Source: Bacteroidaceae bacterium (GTDB lineage: Bacteria > Bacteroidota > Bacteroidia > Bacteroidales > Bacteroidaceae). From it: a DNA stretch of 64,000 nucleotides. The position numbers and the translations under genes are program-made. Location of the stretch: the NCBI GenBank assembly GCA_017507105.1, contig JAFWBM010000025.1:1-64000 (forward strand), given 5' to 3'. Shown one piece after another: positions 44,891 to 54,011 of the stretch. Numbering within the stretch: the first letter of the stretch is position 1; each line of letters starts with the position of its first letter. The notes below the pieces were generated by a model. It did not search any database, was not told the DNA's origin, and saw only the letters and a list, made by a program, of their open reading frames with translations.

Positions 44891-46495
44891 TTAGAGCTTA
44901 GGACCTGCTGCGACAAGAGCCTTACCAGCTTCGTTACCTGTATATTTTGCAAAGTTCTTGATGAAACGACCTGCAAGATCCTGTGCCTTCTTCTCCCATT
45001 CTGATGCGTCAGCATATGTATCGCGGGGGTCAAGAATTGCGGGATCAACACCGGGAAGTGCTGTAGGTACTACAAAGTCGAAATAAGGAATTGTCTTTGT
45101 AGGTGCATTGTCGATAGAACCATCGAGGATTGCGTCGATGATACCACGTGTATCCTTGATAGAGATACGCTTGCCTGTACCGTTCCAACCTGTGTTTACA
45201 AGATATGCCTTTGCTCCGTTAGCCTCCATCTTCTTAACGAGCTCCTCACCATACTTTGTGGGGTGCAAGCTAAGGAATGCAGCACCGAAACATGCTGAGA
45301 ATGTAGGAGTGGGCTCTGTGATACCACGCTCTGTACCTGCCAACTTAGCAGTAAATCCGCTGAGGAAGTAGTACTGTGTCTGCTCGGGTGAAAGGATTGA
45401 TACGGGAGGAAGTACTCCGAATGCATCAGCAGAGAGGAAGATTACCTTCTTGGCTGCGGGCGCCTTTGATACGGGCTTAACAATGTTGTTGATGTGGTTG
45501 ATAGGATATGATACACGAGTGTTCTCTGTTACGCTCTTGTCTGCAAAGTCAATCTTGCCGTTAGCGTCAACAGTGACGTTCTCGAGCAATGCATCGCGAC
45601 GGATAGCGTTGTAGATATCGGGCTCGCTCTCCTTGTCAAGGTTGATTACCTTAGCATAGCAACCACCCTCGAAGTTAAATACGCACTCATCGTCCCAACC
45701 GTGCTCGTCATCACCGATAAGCATACGTTTGGGGTCTGTAGAGAGAGTTGTCTTTCCTGTACCGCTGAGGCCGAAGAAGATTGCAGTCTCGCCCTTCTCG
45801 TTTGTGTTTGCAGAGCAGTGCATTGAAGCTATGCCTTGAAGGGGAAGATAGTAGTTCATCATTGAGAACATACCCTTCTTCATCTCACCACCATACCAGG
45901 TGTTAAGGATAACCTGCTCACGTGTTGTAAGGTTAAATACAACCGCTGTCTCAGAGTTCAAACCAAGCTCCTTGTAGTTAGGAACTGTTGCCTTTGAAGC
46001 GTTGTAAACTATAAAGTCGGGTTCACCAAATGCTGCGAGTTCCTCGTCTGTAGGACGGATAAACATATTCTTAACAAAGTGTGCCTGCCATGCAACCTCC
46101 ATGATAAAACGTACTTTAAGACGTGTAGCGGGGTTAGCACCACAGAATGCATCAACTACAAAAAGTCTCTTGCCTGATAGCTCCTTTGTTGCAATATCTT
46201 TAAGAACATTCCAAGCCTCTGTTGTAACTGGCTTGTTGTCGTTCTTGTACTCTTCTGATGTCCACCATACGGTGTTTTCAGATGTTGCATCCTTAACGAT
46301 AAACTTATCTTTGGGAGAACGACCTGTGTAAACACCTGTCATTACATTAACTGCTCCGAGCTCGGTTTCCTGACCAATCTCGAAACCCACGAGACCCGGT
46401 TTTGTCTCTTCTGCAAAAAGCTGCTCATAAGAGGGGTTGTATACTACCTCTGTAGCACCGGTGATACCATACTTGGTAAGATCTATTGTTGCCAT
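44891..46495 (-). CDS. pckA: Phosphoenolpyruvate carboxykinase (ATP)
   Basis: Interconverts oxaloacetate + ATP and phosphoenolpyruvate + CO2. In Bacteroidetes it often runs toward oxaloacetate in succinate/propionate fermentation. The 534-aa protein shows the P-loop [13 protein letters not shown], the metal site [22 protein letters not shown], the substrate motif [16 protein letters not shown] and the C-terminal [11 protein letters not shown] promoter is found 107-137 bp upstream and a terminator downstream, so it is probably monocistronic. It is divergent from upp. Confidence 0.98.
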   Translation of the reverse strand: MATIDLTKYGITGATEVVYNPSYEQLFAEETKPGLVGFEIGQETELGAVNVMTGVYTGRSPKDKFIVKDATSENTVWWTSEEYKNDNKPVTTEAWNVLKDIATKELSGKRLFVVDAFCGANPATRLKVRFIMEVAWQAHFVKNMFIRPTDEELAAFGEPDFIVYNASKATVPNYKELGLNSETAVVFNLTTREQVILNTWYGGEMKKGMFSMMNYYLPLQGIASMHCSANTNEKGETAIFFGLSGTGKTTLSTDPKRMLIGDDEHGWDDECVFNFEGGCYAKVINLDKESEPDIYNAIRRDALLENVTVDANGKIDFADKSVTENTRVSYPINHINNIVKPVSKAPAAKKVIFLSADAFGVLPPVSILSPEQTQYYFLSGFTAKLAGTERGITEPTPTFSACFGAAFLSLHPTKYGEELVKKMEANGAKAYLVNTGWNGTGKRISIKDTRGIIDAILDGSIDNAPTKTIPYFDFVVPTALPGVDPAILDPRDTYADASEWEKKAQDLAGRFIKNFAKYTGNEAGKALVAAGPKL

Positions 46496-46858
46496 AATTA
46501 GAAAATAAATTATAGGTTAATAATATCAAACTATTGGGTGGAAGAACTTTTATGCATGTCGCCTTTTTTGTCTTTGCCGACATTCCAAAGTTTTCCACAT
46601 ACAAAGGTATGTTTTTTTGGTTAAACTCTCAAAAACAATTAAAGAAATTTTCCTTAATTAGTGCAAAAAAAAGATGTATGCTAAAAAGGATATATCTTAT
46701 AACTCTTTTTTCTATTGCTGATAATAGCTGAAATCTATCCTATGGTTGAATCCTGGTAGACAATATGATTCGATAGCTAATTATATTATTAGTAAAAAAA
46801 TATATATAATAGATAAATTTTTCGATAAGTTTACTAATTTAGCAGTTGAAATCAATAT
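46496..46858. other. Divergent intergenic region between pckA and upp
   Basis: A 363-bp AT-rich gap. It holds the pckA promoter (46602-46632) and a leader of about 100 nt for pckA. On the upp side a near-consensus TAATTTAG lies about 20 bp before the ATG. A 65-codon open frame at 46534-46731 on the plus strand has no coding features and I do not call it. Confidence 0.5.
46602..46632 (-). promoter_or_regulatory. Promoter of pckA
   Basis: TACCTTTG (46602-46609, minus strand) with TTG at 46630-46632, 20 bp upstream, matches the Bacteroidetes consensus. Confidence 0.65.
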
Positions 46859-47518
46859 ATGAAAATCATGAAAATAGTAGATTTGTCAAAATGTAATAGT
46901 GTCTTGAATAGTTTTGTAGCTGAATTGCGCGATGTGAATATACAAGGTGACAGTATGCGCTTTCGCCGTAATGTTGAGAGGATAGGTGAAATAATGGCCT
47001 ATGAGATAAGCCGCGAATTGAGTTACGAGGAGATATGTATAAAGACTCCATTGAGCAACTGTATACAAAGTTTGCCTGCCGATAAAATTGTTTTGGCTAC
47101 GATACTACGTGCAGGATTGCCCCTACACACCGGTTTCCATCATATTTTTGACAAAGCAGAGAATGCCTTTGTGTCGGCATATCGTAAATATATAGATGAT
47201 TCGCATTTTGATGTGCAGATTGAATATCTTGCAACGCCTCATCTTGATGGTAAGACCCTTATTCTTGTCGATACAATGTTGGCAACAGGAAGCAGTGCAG
47301 AATTGAGCTATAAAGCATTATGTACAAAAGGGAATCCTTCGAAAGTTATCCTTGCTTCTGTTATTGCCAGCCAATATGCAGTAGATTATGTAAGACAGCA
47401 TTTCCCCGATGATACTATTCTTTATTGTGCGGCTGTTGATCCACTACTGAACGACCATTATTATATAATACCCGGTCTTGGTGATGCGGGCGATTTATGT
47501 TTCGGGGAAAAAGAGTAA
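46859..47518 (+). CDS. upp: Uracil phosphoribosyltransferase
   Basis: Salvage enzyme joining uracil and PRPP to give UMP. The 219-aa protein has the PRPP-binding loop LVDTMLATGSSAELSY and the uracil-side segment DAGDLCFG near the C-terminus. FRRNVERIGEIMAYEIS is family-typical. A second ATG three codons on (46868, MKIVDLSKCN) may be the real start because it matches relatives better. The CotH lipoprotein gene follows 34 bp later and could be cotranscribed. Confidence 0.93.
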   Translation: MKIMKIVDLSKCNSVLNSFVAELRDVNIQGDSMRFRRNVERIGEIMAYEISRELSYEEICIKTPLSNCIQSLPADKIVLATILRAGLPLHTGFHHIFDKAENAFVSAYRKYIDDSHFDVQIEYLATPHLDGKTLILVDTMLATGSSAELSYKALCTKGNPSKVILASVIASQYAVDYVRQHFPDDTILYCAAVDPLLNDHYYIIPGLGDAGDLCFGEKE

Positions 47519-47552
47519 CCAAAATAAAAAGCAAATATAAATAGATTTGATT

Positions 47553-50018
47553 ATGAAAAAGTTATTTTTGTTATTCTTATTACCTCTCTCTCTTCTGTTG
47601 TCATGTACCGATCTTTCGGATGTGGAGAAAAGACTCGATAAGGTGGAAGAGGAGGTTTCTGATATAAATTCAGCTATTGCGGCGCTTCAAGAAAGCTATA
47701 GCAGTGGTAAGATCATAACAGATGTACAGTCGTTACAGAATCTACCAGGAGGTTGGAGGTTTATCTTTTCTGATGGAAGCTATATTGATCTCTTGAATGG
47801 TGCTGATGGTAAGGATGGTGCCGATGGCAATGGTGGCGCCGATGGCGCTGATGTCTCAAGTGTTATAATACCTTATCTATTAGTTGACAGTGATGGTTAT
47901 TGGTGCGTGTCGTATGATAATGGTGCTACATTTAGTCGTATAATGGATAATAGTGCGGCATTTATAAAATCAACCCAAGCCGAAGATGGCTCCGAAGGTC
48001 TACAGATAAGGGTGGCGATTAATGCTGATGGCTGCTATGTGTATAATCTATACAGATTATCTGAACCAAATACTATTGTAGATACAGTTGTGACACAGTA
48101 TATGGTAGATAAACATCTGTTGGTTATATCTATGACTAAGGATAAGGTTAGGAATACATTTGCAATAACCCTTGCTGACGGTACAGAGTTTACATTCAAC
48201 AAAGAGGATGAATTGCCTGCAAGCATAGCTATATTAACAACACAAAACCTATATCTTGCAAAAGGCGGCACTGTATCATTCGAATTTCGTGTAAATCCTT
48301 CTACTGCAATTTTTAATTATGATGTAGACTCGGACAACTGTGAAATAGAACTGGATAGGGTTGGTGTTAGCAGGTCATCCTCATATGTAACAACTCCTGT
48401 TAATTATAGATTGTCAAAAGTCGAGCAGGTGTACAGTAACGAAGGCGTGATGAAGGAGGGACAGTATCGTGCTTACATAACCGATCTGGAGAAGAGTGTA
48501 AGCTATCTGGAACAGGTAGCGCTGGTAATTACTGTAAAGGATAAGAACAATAATACGATGCAGATATCCTCCTCGGCCATTGATATAACCACTAAGGGGT
48601 GTCTGATGCACTCTTTCTCTTTCCTTGCGAAAAACAACAGTAATGTTACAAACGATATTGTGGTGCAGGTCGAGAGTAATAACATAGACATATACTCTTC
48701 ACATATTACCGATGTTACGAGACTACGAGCTAGTTTTGTTACTAATGGTGAGCATGTATATGTCGGAGATATTGAGCAGAAAAGCGGTGTGACTGAGAAT
48801 GATTTTAGTTCGCCTATTGTGTATACTGTAGTCTCGTCAGACGGAGAGACAAATGAATATACAGTTTCGGTACATAGCACAAAACTTGCAGTGATGTTCA
48901 TAGATACCCCTAATGCGGCCTCTATCCCTTTGAAGACTCAGGATTGGCTGGGCGAGACAAAAATAAAGATATACCGCACCGATGGAACGGTCGATTTCGA
49001 ATGTACCGATGCCAATATAAGGATAAGGGGTAACAGTACATCAAGCTATCCTAAGAAACCCTATGCCCTTAAACTCGAGAAGAAGGCCTCTCTTTTGGGC
49101 ATGCCAAAGCATAAGAGATGGGCCTTGCTTGCCAACTGGATGGACAGAACACTAATCAGAAATAGTACCGCCCTCTTCCTTGCCAAGCAGACAGGCCTTG
49201 CATGGACACCGAGCGGAGAGTTTGTCGAAGTGATGCTTAACGGAAAACATATTGGCAACTACTTCCTGTGTGAGCAGATTAAGATTGACGAGAACAGGGT
49301 AAACATAAACGAGATGGCGCCGACAGACGTCGAGGGTGATGCCATTACCGGTGGTTATCTGTTGGAGCTGGATGTGAACTATGACGAAGTGAACAAGTTT
49401 AAGTCCGAGAAGAAGAATCTGCCTTATATGATAAAGGAGCCGGACGAAGACGATTTGAATCAGGCGCAGTTCGATTATATTGTCGATTACGTTAACCGTT
49501 TCGAAAGAATGCTCTATCTTGATGCAGCATTCCAAGCCGGTAAATTCCGTGAATATATTGATGAGGACTCTTTCATAGACCAATGGTTTGTATTCGAACT
49601 TACTCAGAATGGCGAGATTGGTTGGCCCAAGAGCTGCTATATGTATAAGGACAAGGGTGGAAAAATATTCGCCGGCCCTGTGTGGGACTTTGACTGGGGT
49701 ACCTTTATGCCCGGTGGAACCAGCTATAAGGCTCGTGATGCATTGTATTACGGCCGACTGTTTGCCGACAAACAGTTCTGCGAAAGGGTCAAGGAGCGCT
49801 GGGCTGAATTGAAACCAAAGCTGAAGCATGTTCTGGCGCATATTGATGAAGAGGCCGAACTATTGGCAGAGTCGGATGAAAAGAATATAGCCCTATGGCC
49901 TATAAGCAGTCGCGTCAACGGTGATGAGACGATGTCTTATACTCAGGCTGTGGCGCGTTTGCGTTCTGCTTTTGAAGAGAGAATCAAATGGCTTAACACA
50001 AGGATAAATGCCATGTGA
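47553..50018 (+). CDS. Surface lipoprotein with collagen-like linker and CotH kinase domain
   Basis: An 821-aa lipoprotein (lipobox LLLSC, Cys18). After the lipid anchor come a short coiled coil (about 20-48), a DUF4988/PL29-N-like region, and a Gly-X-Y stretch (GADGKDGADGNGGADGAD, 83-100). Two or three Ig-like beta domains (about 100-440) follow, then a CotH kinase domain from about 450. CotH motifs are present: LRGNS-like IRIRGNSTSSYPKKPYALKLE, HIGNYFLCEQIKID, GGYLLELD and PVWDFDWGTF (metal-binding Asp pair). The frame opens at a TTG at 47547; the ATG at 47553 gives the signal peptide. CotH in spores phosphorylates coat proteins; here it may modify surface proteins or glycans. Confidence 0.85.
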   Translation: MKKLFLLFLLPLSLLLSCTDLSDVEKRLDKVEEEVSDINSAIAALQESYSSGKIITDVQSLQNLPGGWRFIFSDGSYIDLLNGADGKDGADGNGGADGADVSSVIIPYLLVDSDGYWCVSYDNGATFSRIMDNSAAFIKSTQAEDGSEGLQIRVAINADGCYVYNLYRLSEPNTIVDTVVTQYMVDKHLLVISMTKDKVRNTFAITLADGTEFTFNKEDELPASIAILTTQNLYLAKGGTVSFEFRVNPSTAIFNYDVDSDNCEIELDRVGVSRSSSYVTTPVNYRLSKVEQVYSNEGVMKEGQYRAYITDLEKSVSYLEQVALVITVKDKNNNTMQISSSAIDITTKGCLMHSFSFLAKNNSNVTNDIVVQVESNNIDIYSSHITDVTRLRASFVTNGEHVYVGDIEQKSGVTENDFSSPIVYTVVSSDGETNEYTVSVHSTKLAVMFIDTPNAASIPLKTQDWLGETKIKIYRTDGTVDFECTDANIRIRGNSTSSYPKKPYALKLEKKASLLGMPKHKRWALLANWMDRTLIRNSTALFLAKQTGLAWTPSGEFVEVMLNGKHIGNYFLCEQIKIDENRVNINEMAPTDVEGDAITGGYLLELDVNYDEVNKFKSEKKNLPYMIKEPDEDDLNQAQFDYIVDYVNRFERMLYLDAAFQAGKFREYIDEDSFIDQWFVFELTQNGEIGWPKSCYMYKDKGGKIFAGPVWDFDWGTFMPGGTSYKARDALYYGRLFADKQFCERVKERWAELKPKLKHVLAHIDEEAELLAESDEKNIALWPISSRVNGDETMSYTQAVARLRSAFEERIKWLNTRINAM

Positions 50019-50065
50019 TATAAACAGAACGGGTGTTGCAGCTGCAACACCCGTTCTGTTTATAT
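50018..50065. terminator. 48-bp perfect palindrome between convergent CotH and TlpA genes
   Basis: All 24 bases of each arm pair (centre 50041/50042; core AACGGGTGTTGCAG). It begins at the last base of the CotH stop codon and ends 11 bp before the TlpA stop, so it can terminate both genes. Confidence 0.88.
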
Positions 50066-50076
50066 TGGTTCGTAAG

Positions 50077-51150
50077 TTACTGGGCCATCTTTTCTGCAAC
50101 AAGGGCCTTCATCTCTTCGCCACGAAGATCGCGCTGTACAATTGTTCCGTCGGGAGCAAAAAGTATAATCTGAGGAATACCTTTGATGCCATAGAGGGTT
50201 GTCGCATCGGTGTTGTGTGATGCGTATAGCTGAGGATAGTTGATGTTTTCGCTCGCCAAAGCCTTTTTGAATTCAGGCTCCTTATCCCATACGTTAACAC
50301 CAAGAACTGTGAACTTGTCACCGCCATACTTGTTCTGAAGTTCCATAAGGTTGGGAATCTCGCGGCGGCAAGGACCACACCACGAAGCCCAGAAATCAAC
50401 AAGGACATATTTGCCTTTACCTACATAATCTGAAAGCTTGGCTGCGGTACCGTCTATATTGGTTCCGGAAAAATCGGAGAACATTCTTCCTTCTGATGTT
50501 TTACTTATATTCTCAAGAACTTTTATCTGCTCTCTTATCAGCTCGAACTTGTTGGCATACTTTACTTCTGCACATAGGGTCTTAAGTTCGTCAATATTCT
50601 CGTATCCGGGTGCAAGCATTGCAAGGATGTAACCTCCCATTATGTTTTCTTTGTTTTCGTTAAGTGTCTGATGGTATATGCCGAGCAACTCGTTCTGTTT
50701 CTTGCTTACGAAATCTTCTAATTCTTGTTGCGATGCTCCGCTCTGAACCATTACGCCATATGTTTGACGCATCTCCATTGATTTATCGTTTGCTTTGATA
50801 AGCATAGCGGCCAGTTTATCATTGTATCCTCCATTGTCTGAAACAGAGGTGGGTGCGTCCAGTGAAACGTTAGCTGTCGTACCATTTTCTATAATGATGT
50901 TGACATTTGTGCGTCCCAATGATACGCGCAACACTTCGGGTTCACTTAACTGTTGCTGCGAAGAGAATGAAAAAGAGTTGTTTGCTACAACTGCCGAATC
51001 TATGACCGAACGGTTGTTTAGGTTTGAGAGGTAGATTGTGGAACCATCCTTGCCAGTCGCTGTACCATTTATTTTGTAACCTGCAACCTGTGCGTTGCAT
51101 ATTGCTGTAACAGCCAGTATCGCTGTTGCAAAAGAGAAAAATCTTTTCAT
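50077..51150 (-). CDS. TlpA family thiol:disulfide oxidoreductase with DUF4369 domain
   Basis: An exported 357-aa protein with a signal peptide (1-20, AICNAQ). An N-terminal DUF4369 beta domain (about 22-110) and a helical linker precede a TlpA/AhpC-TSA-type thioredoxin domain (about 222-357). The active site WCGPC is intact (C258, C261), with the cis-Pro in GIKGIPQIILFA. It should reduce or exchange disulfides in the periplasm. The domain order is the same as in the cysteine-less protein at 22747-23907. It stands alone, convergent to the CotH gene. Confidence 0.9.
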   Translation of the reverse strand: MKRFFSFATAILAVTAICNAQVAGYKINGTATGKDGSTIYLSNLNNRSVIDSAVVANNSFSFSSQQQLSEPEVLRVSLGRTNVNIIIENGTTANVSLDAPTSVSDNGGYNDKLAAMLIKANDKSMEMRQTYGVMVQSGASQQELEDFVSKKQNELLGIYHQTLNENKENIMGGYILAMLAPGYENIDELKTLCAEVKYANKFELIREQIKVLENISKTSEGRMFSDFSGTNIDGTAAKLSDYVGKGKYVLVDFWASWCGPCRREIPNLMELQNKYGGDKFTVLGVNVWDKEPEFKKALASENINYPQLYASHNTDATTLYGIKGIPQIILFAPDGTIVQRDLRGEEMKALVAEKMAQ

Positions 51151-51236
51151 ATACTATTTATTTAATTGTGGTTTTATTCTATTCCGGTCGCTAAGATAAT
51201 ACTATTAGGTTAAATGATATGGATATTTAACTTAAT

Positions 51237-52061
51237 TTATTTTTTGTCATATACATCGTACCTTATATTAATGACTCCGATATTTCGTCCGTTCTTGCCT
51301 GTGTGGTTAAGGATAACCTCCTTCCCCGATTTGTTCTTGTAGCGTAAAGGCTTCCCGAATGTGTCGTGTGAGTGTCCGCCAAGTATTATATCTATTCCCT
51401 CAGTGGCTGCAGCCAGTTTCTCGTCGTTGTCCCTATTTGCAATCTTCCATCCCAAGTGTGAAAGACATACTATGATATCACACCCCTCATTGCGCAGAGC
51501 ATTAATGCTTCTTTGTGCCGATTCTATGGGTGGTAAGAACTTTACTCCTGTGAAATTCTCCTTTAATACAAGTCCATTCAGGTCGGGTGATATGCCGAAA
51601 ACTCCAATCTTATGTCCACTGCGCTCGATTACTGTATATGGTTTTACAACTCCTTCGCATGGTGTACCTGTAAAGTCGAGGTTGCAGCAGACGAATGGGA
51701 ATTGTGCCATATTTATCAGACGTGCAAGATTGTCTAAACCAAAATCAAACTCGTGGTTGCCTATGGCAGCGGCATCGTAGCCTAAGAGGTTCATTGTTTT
51801 GATTTCAAAAGCTCCTTTATATGTGTTGTAATAGAGCGAACCTTGTGAGAAATCTCCACAGTCGAACAGTAGTGTGTTATCTTTACCTGCCGAATCGGCT
51901 ATTTGGTTGATGCAGAGTGAACGTCCCACAATACCTCCTTTGTTGCTGCTTTCGGGCTCGGTGTGGCTATGGGTGTCGCTTGTATGTATTATGGTAAGAT
52001 TGTTTGTATTGCATCCAAATATTACAAGCAGAATTGCTGTTATGATGTATGTCCTTTTCAT
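51237..52061 (-). CDS. 5'-nucleotidase, metallophosphatase half (lipoprotein)
   Basis: A 274-aa exported protein with a lipobox-like IFGC (Cys17). It carries the calcineurin-like metal motifs of UshA-type enzymes: HTSDTHSH, DCGDFSQGS, GNHEFDFG, CLSHLGW and GGHSHDTFG. It stops where the UshA C-terminal substrate-binding domain should begin; that domain is encoded by the preceding gene on the same strand, 18 bp upstream. The pair should act together on nucleotides in the periplasm or on the cell surface. Confidence 0.87.
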   Translation of the reverse strand: MKRTYIITAILLVIFGCNTNNLTIIHTSDTHSHTEPESSNKGGIVGRSLCINQIADSAGKDNTLLFDCGDFSQGSLYYNTYKGAFEIKTMNLLGYDAAAIGNHEFDFGLDNLARLINMAQFPFVCCNLDFTGTPCEGVVKPYTVIERSGHKIGVFGISPDLNGLVLKENFTGVKFLPPIESAQRSINALRNEGCDIIVCLSHLGWKIANRDNDEKLAAATEGIDIILGGHSHDTFGKPLRYKNKSGKEVILNHTGKNGRNIGVINIRYDVYDKK

Positions 52062-52079
52062 CTCTCTCCGATTTGTCTC

Positions 52080-52871
52080 TTATTCAACAGTTACTATGCA
52101 ATCTCTTATGCGGTCGTCTATTACAGGCTCTACAGATTTTCCCTGTTTATGCAAATCGGATACATACTTGAGCATAAGGTCGCGTATGGTTATGCCAAAC
52201 TCTCGTCTGTTGTATCCTTGTGCCAGAGTGAAGAGGCCATCGTTGCCTTGTGCCAGATAGTCGGATGTTGCAATGCGGTATTCACGCTCCGGTTCAACTT
52301 TTCTGCCTCCTATTGTAATGAATGCAATATCTTGGGCGGGAGGGTAGATGCCTAGTTCTGCACCGCTTATAGCTTCTCCGTTTTTCTTTGCAATGTCATT
52401 GAAGAGATGTATCATCTGATTACCTTTTAGTGTCATGACAACCAATGTGTTCTCAAATGGGAACACATTATATATATCCCCAAATGTAATAACTCCTTGT
52501 GCTATTTCACTGCGTAGGCCTCCTTTGTTGCTTATGGCAACATCTATCTTCTCTTTGCTGTGTAGTTGTGCTTCGTGGAGTAGGGCATCGGCTGCAAAAT
52601 TCATCAGTGAGGTTGTACGTACACTGAATTGCCCGAATCTATCGGGTTTCATGGTAAGTGCTGCCGAGGTAGTACCTATAACTGGTGACTTTATGCTGTC
52701 GACAGCCTTGCGCCCATCTTCGATGAGTATGCTCAGTTGTTGTGTTGCCTTGCTTATATCAGCGCCTGTTACCGGTTTGTTGTATCCGTCGATATATCTA
52801 GTTGGCATCTTATCGCAGCATGCAAGTAGTAACACTGTTGCTGTGACACTTAGAATTCTTCTCAGTTTCAT
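52080..52871 (-). CDS. 5'-nucleotidase, C-terminal domain half (lipoprotein)
   Basis: A 263-aa lipoprotein (lipobox LLAC, Cys19) consisting of the 5'-nucleotidase C-terminal domain. It contains AISNKGGLRSEIAQG (the substrate-binding NxGGxR motif), ITFGDIYNVFPFENTLV and the late YRIATSDYLAQGNDG. The open frame reaches 52988, but the ATG at 52871 gives the lipoprotein signal and is used. It is upstream of the metallophosphatase half, so the order of the two domains is reversed relative to a single UshA chain. Confidence 0.86.
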   Translation of the reverse strand: MKLRRILSVTATVLLLACCDKMPTRYIDGYNKPVTGADISKATQQLSILIEDGRKAVDSIKSPVIGTTSAALTMKPDRFGQFSVRTTSLMNFAADALLHEAQLHSKEKIDVAISNKGGLRSEIAQGVITFGDIYNVFPFENTLVVMTLKGNQMIHLFNDIAKKNGEAISGAELGIYPPAQDIAFITIGGRKVEPEREYRIATSDYLAQGNDGLFTLAQGYNRREFGITIRDLMLKYVSDLHKQGKSVEPVIDDRIRDCIVTVE

Positions 52872-52891
52872 TTTAATTAGTATAGTATGTG

Positions 52892-52899
52892 CAAAAGTA
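52892..52899 (-). promoter_or_regulatory. Candidate -7 element of the split 5'-nucleotidase operon
   Basis: TACTTTTG on the minus strand, 21 bp before the ATG at 52871, matches TAnnTTTG. No TTG is placed well upstream. It also argues against the longer open frame, which would start before this promoter. Confidence 0.45.
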
Positions 52900-53016
52900 A
52901 ATAAATACAATATAATTATACTCTTTTTGTATCTGTTTTTTTTATCTTCCCAAGATGAAAAATAGAGGTTTTGCAAAATAATATCCACATTTTTATTAGG
53001 TTAACAAAAAAAGAGT

Positions 53017-53024
53017 TATCTTTG
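53017..53024 (+). promoter_or_regulatory. -7 element of rplS
   Basis: TATCTTTG at 53017-53024 is a perfect TAnnTTTG. The -33 is weak (TTA rather than TTG). The transcript would start about 10 bp later, just before the leader hairpin. Confidence 0.6.
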
Positions 53025-53036
53025 CATCCGCTTCTG

Positions 53037-53077
53037 ACGTAATCGCTGTCAAGGAAGAGTAACTTGATATGTTGCGT
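53037..53077 (+). ncRNA. Hairpin in the rplS leader, candidate L19 autoregulatory RNA
   Basis: The leader folds as outer stem ACGUAA/UUGCGU (53037-53042 with 53072-53077, one G-U), an internal loop, and inner stem UCAAG/CUUGA (53049-53053 with 53063-53067) around a 9-nt loop. It lies between the promoter and the L19 start, where ribosomal-protein leaders that bind their own product occur. I cannot tell if it matches a catalogued L19 leader. Confidence 0.42.
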
Positions 53078-53108
53078 AGGAGAAATAACAATTTAAAAAA
53101 TCATAAAA

Positions 53109-53459
53109 ATGGATTTAATTAAAATTGCTAAAGAAGCATTTGCTACTGACGTTAAGCGCGAGTTGGATTTCCACCCCGGTGATACAATCACAGTAGCTTA
53201 CAAGATTATCGAGGGAACAAAAGAGCGTATCCAGATGTACCGAGGTGTTGTTATCAAGATCTGTGGTCACGGTGATGAGAAGCGCTTTACAGTACGTAAG
53301 ATGTCTGGTACTGTAGGTGTAGAGCGTATCTTCCCCTTGAACTCACCCTCTATCGACAGCATCACTGTTAATAAGAGAGGTCGTGTTCGTCGTGCTAAGC
53401 TTTATTATCTTCGTGCCCTCACAGGTAAGAAGGCTCGTATCAAAGAGATCAAGGCCTAA
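53109..53459 (+). CDS. rplS: 50S ribosomal protein L19
   Basis: Large-subunit protein at the 30S-50S interface. The 116-aa sequence carries the conserved [53 protein letters not shown] and RRAKLYYLR. It is monocistronic here, without trmD or rpsP next to it, and has a promoter, a structured leader and a terminator of its own. Confidence 0.98.
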   Translation: MDLIKIAKEAFATDVKRELDFHPGDTITVAYKIIEGTKERIQMYRGVVIKICGHGDEKRFTVRKMSGTVGVERIFPLNSPSIDSITVNKRGRVRRAKLYYLRALTGKKARIKEIKA

Positions 53460-53476
53460 GCATTGTCTTACGACTG

Positions 53477-53513
53477 AAATAAAAGGAGCACCGCAATGGT
53501 GCTCCTTTTATTT
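53477..53513. terminator. Bidirectional terminator between rplS and the DUF2007 gene
   Basis: A 16-bp perfect stem (AAATAAAAGGAGCACC and its complement) with a 5-nt loop, 17 bp after the rplS stop and 27 bp from the convergent DUF2007 stop. Confidence 0.88.
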
Positions 53514-53540
53514 TGTTATGATTATCTCTCTCTTATCCTT

Positions 53541-53792
53541 TCAGTTGAAAGGGGGCGACTCTATGGAATTCTGCTTGATAATGCATCTTGCAGCCTCTTC
53601 GTCCTCGTTGTTTACAAGCACCCATACTTCGCCTCCCAATGTGGCATATGGTGATGTTACAGCCGACAAGGTATCGTTCTCTATCATACATGCAATGTTG
53701 TTTGCCTCCAATAGACCCTGTACAAGTTGTGCCTGCCACAGATTACCGTTGAAAACATTTACCAGATGATTCTCAGCTTCTTTTTCGTTCAT
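53541..53792 (-). CDS. DUF2007 family protein
   Basis: An 83-aa cytoplasmic protein. It matches the DUF2007 fold: VNVFNGNLWQAQLVQGLLEANNIACMIENDT followed by GGEVWVLVNNEDEEAARCII (a ferredoxin-like beta-alpha-beta pattern that other proteins use to bind signal peptides or partners). The function is not known. The open frame extends to 53930, but the ATG at 53792 is preceded by a strong AAGGAGG Shine-Dalgarno 5 nt away and is clearly the start. It is convergent with rplS. Confidence 0.8.
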   Translation of the reverse strand: MNEKEAENHLVNVFNGNLWQAQLVQGLLEANNIACMIENDTLSAVTSPYATLGGEVWVLVNNEDEEAARCIIKQNSIESPPFN

Positions 53793-53804
53793 ATGTACCT
53801 CCTT
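53784..53804 (-). promoter_or_regulatory. Strong Shine-Dalgarno site of the DUF2007 gene
   Basis: AAAGGAGG lies 5 nt before the ATG at 53792. Such perfect sites are rare in Bacteroidetes, where most genes in this window lack one. It decides the start. Confidence 0.6.
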
Positions 53805-54011
53805 TTTATATGTTGACAACAAAAATAATAGATCTATTGTTGACTGTTGTGCGAATGTAGAAAAAGCTTTCGGATAATTAATAAAGAAACAGGGTGTGCT
53901 ATTGTTAAAATTGTTTAAATATAGTAACACTTAATACTTTCTCTCTATTTTTGTAAAAGATGGGCTGTTTGTATCAGTCTGTCAACTAATGAATAATTTA
54001 AAATTTTATAT

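Noticed and set aside
46534-46731. 65-codon open frame on the plus strand between pckA and upp
   Set aside because: It overlaps the pckA promoter region, has no recognised domain, and its hydrophobic and basic runs look like AT-rich chance translation.
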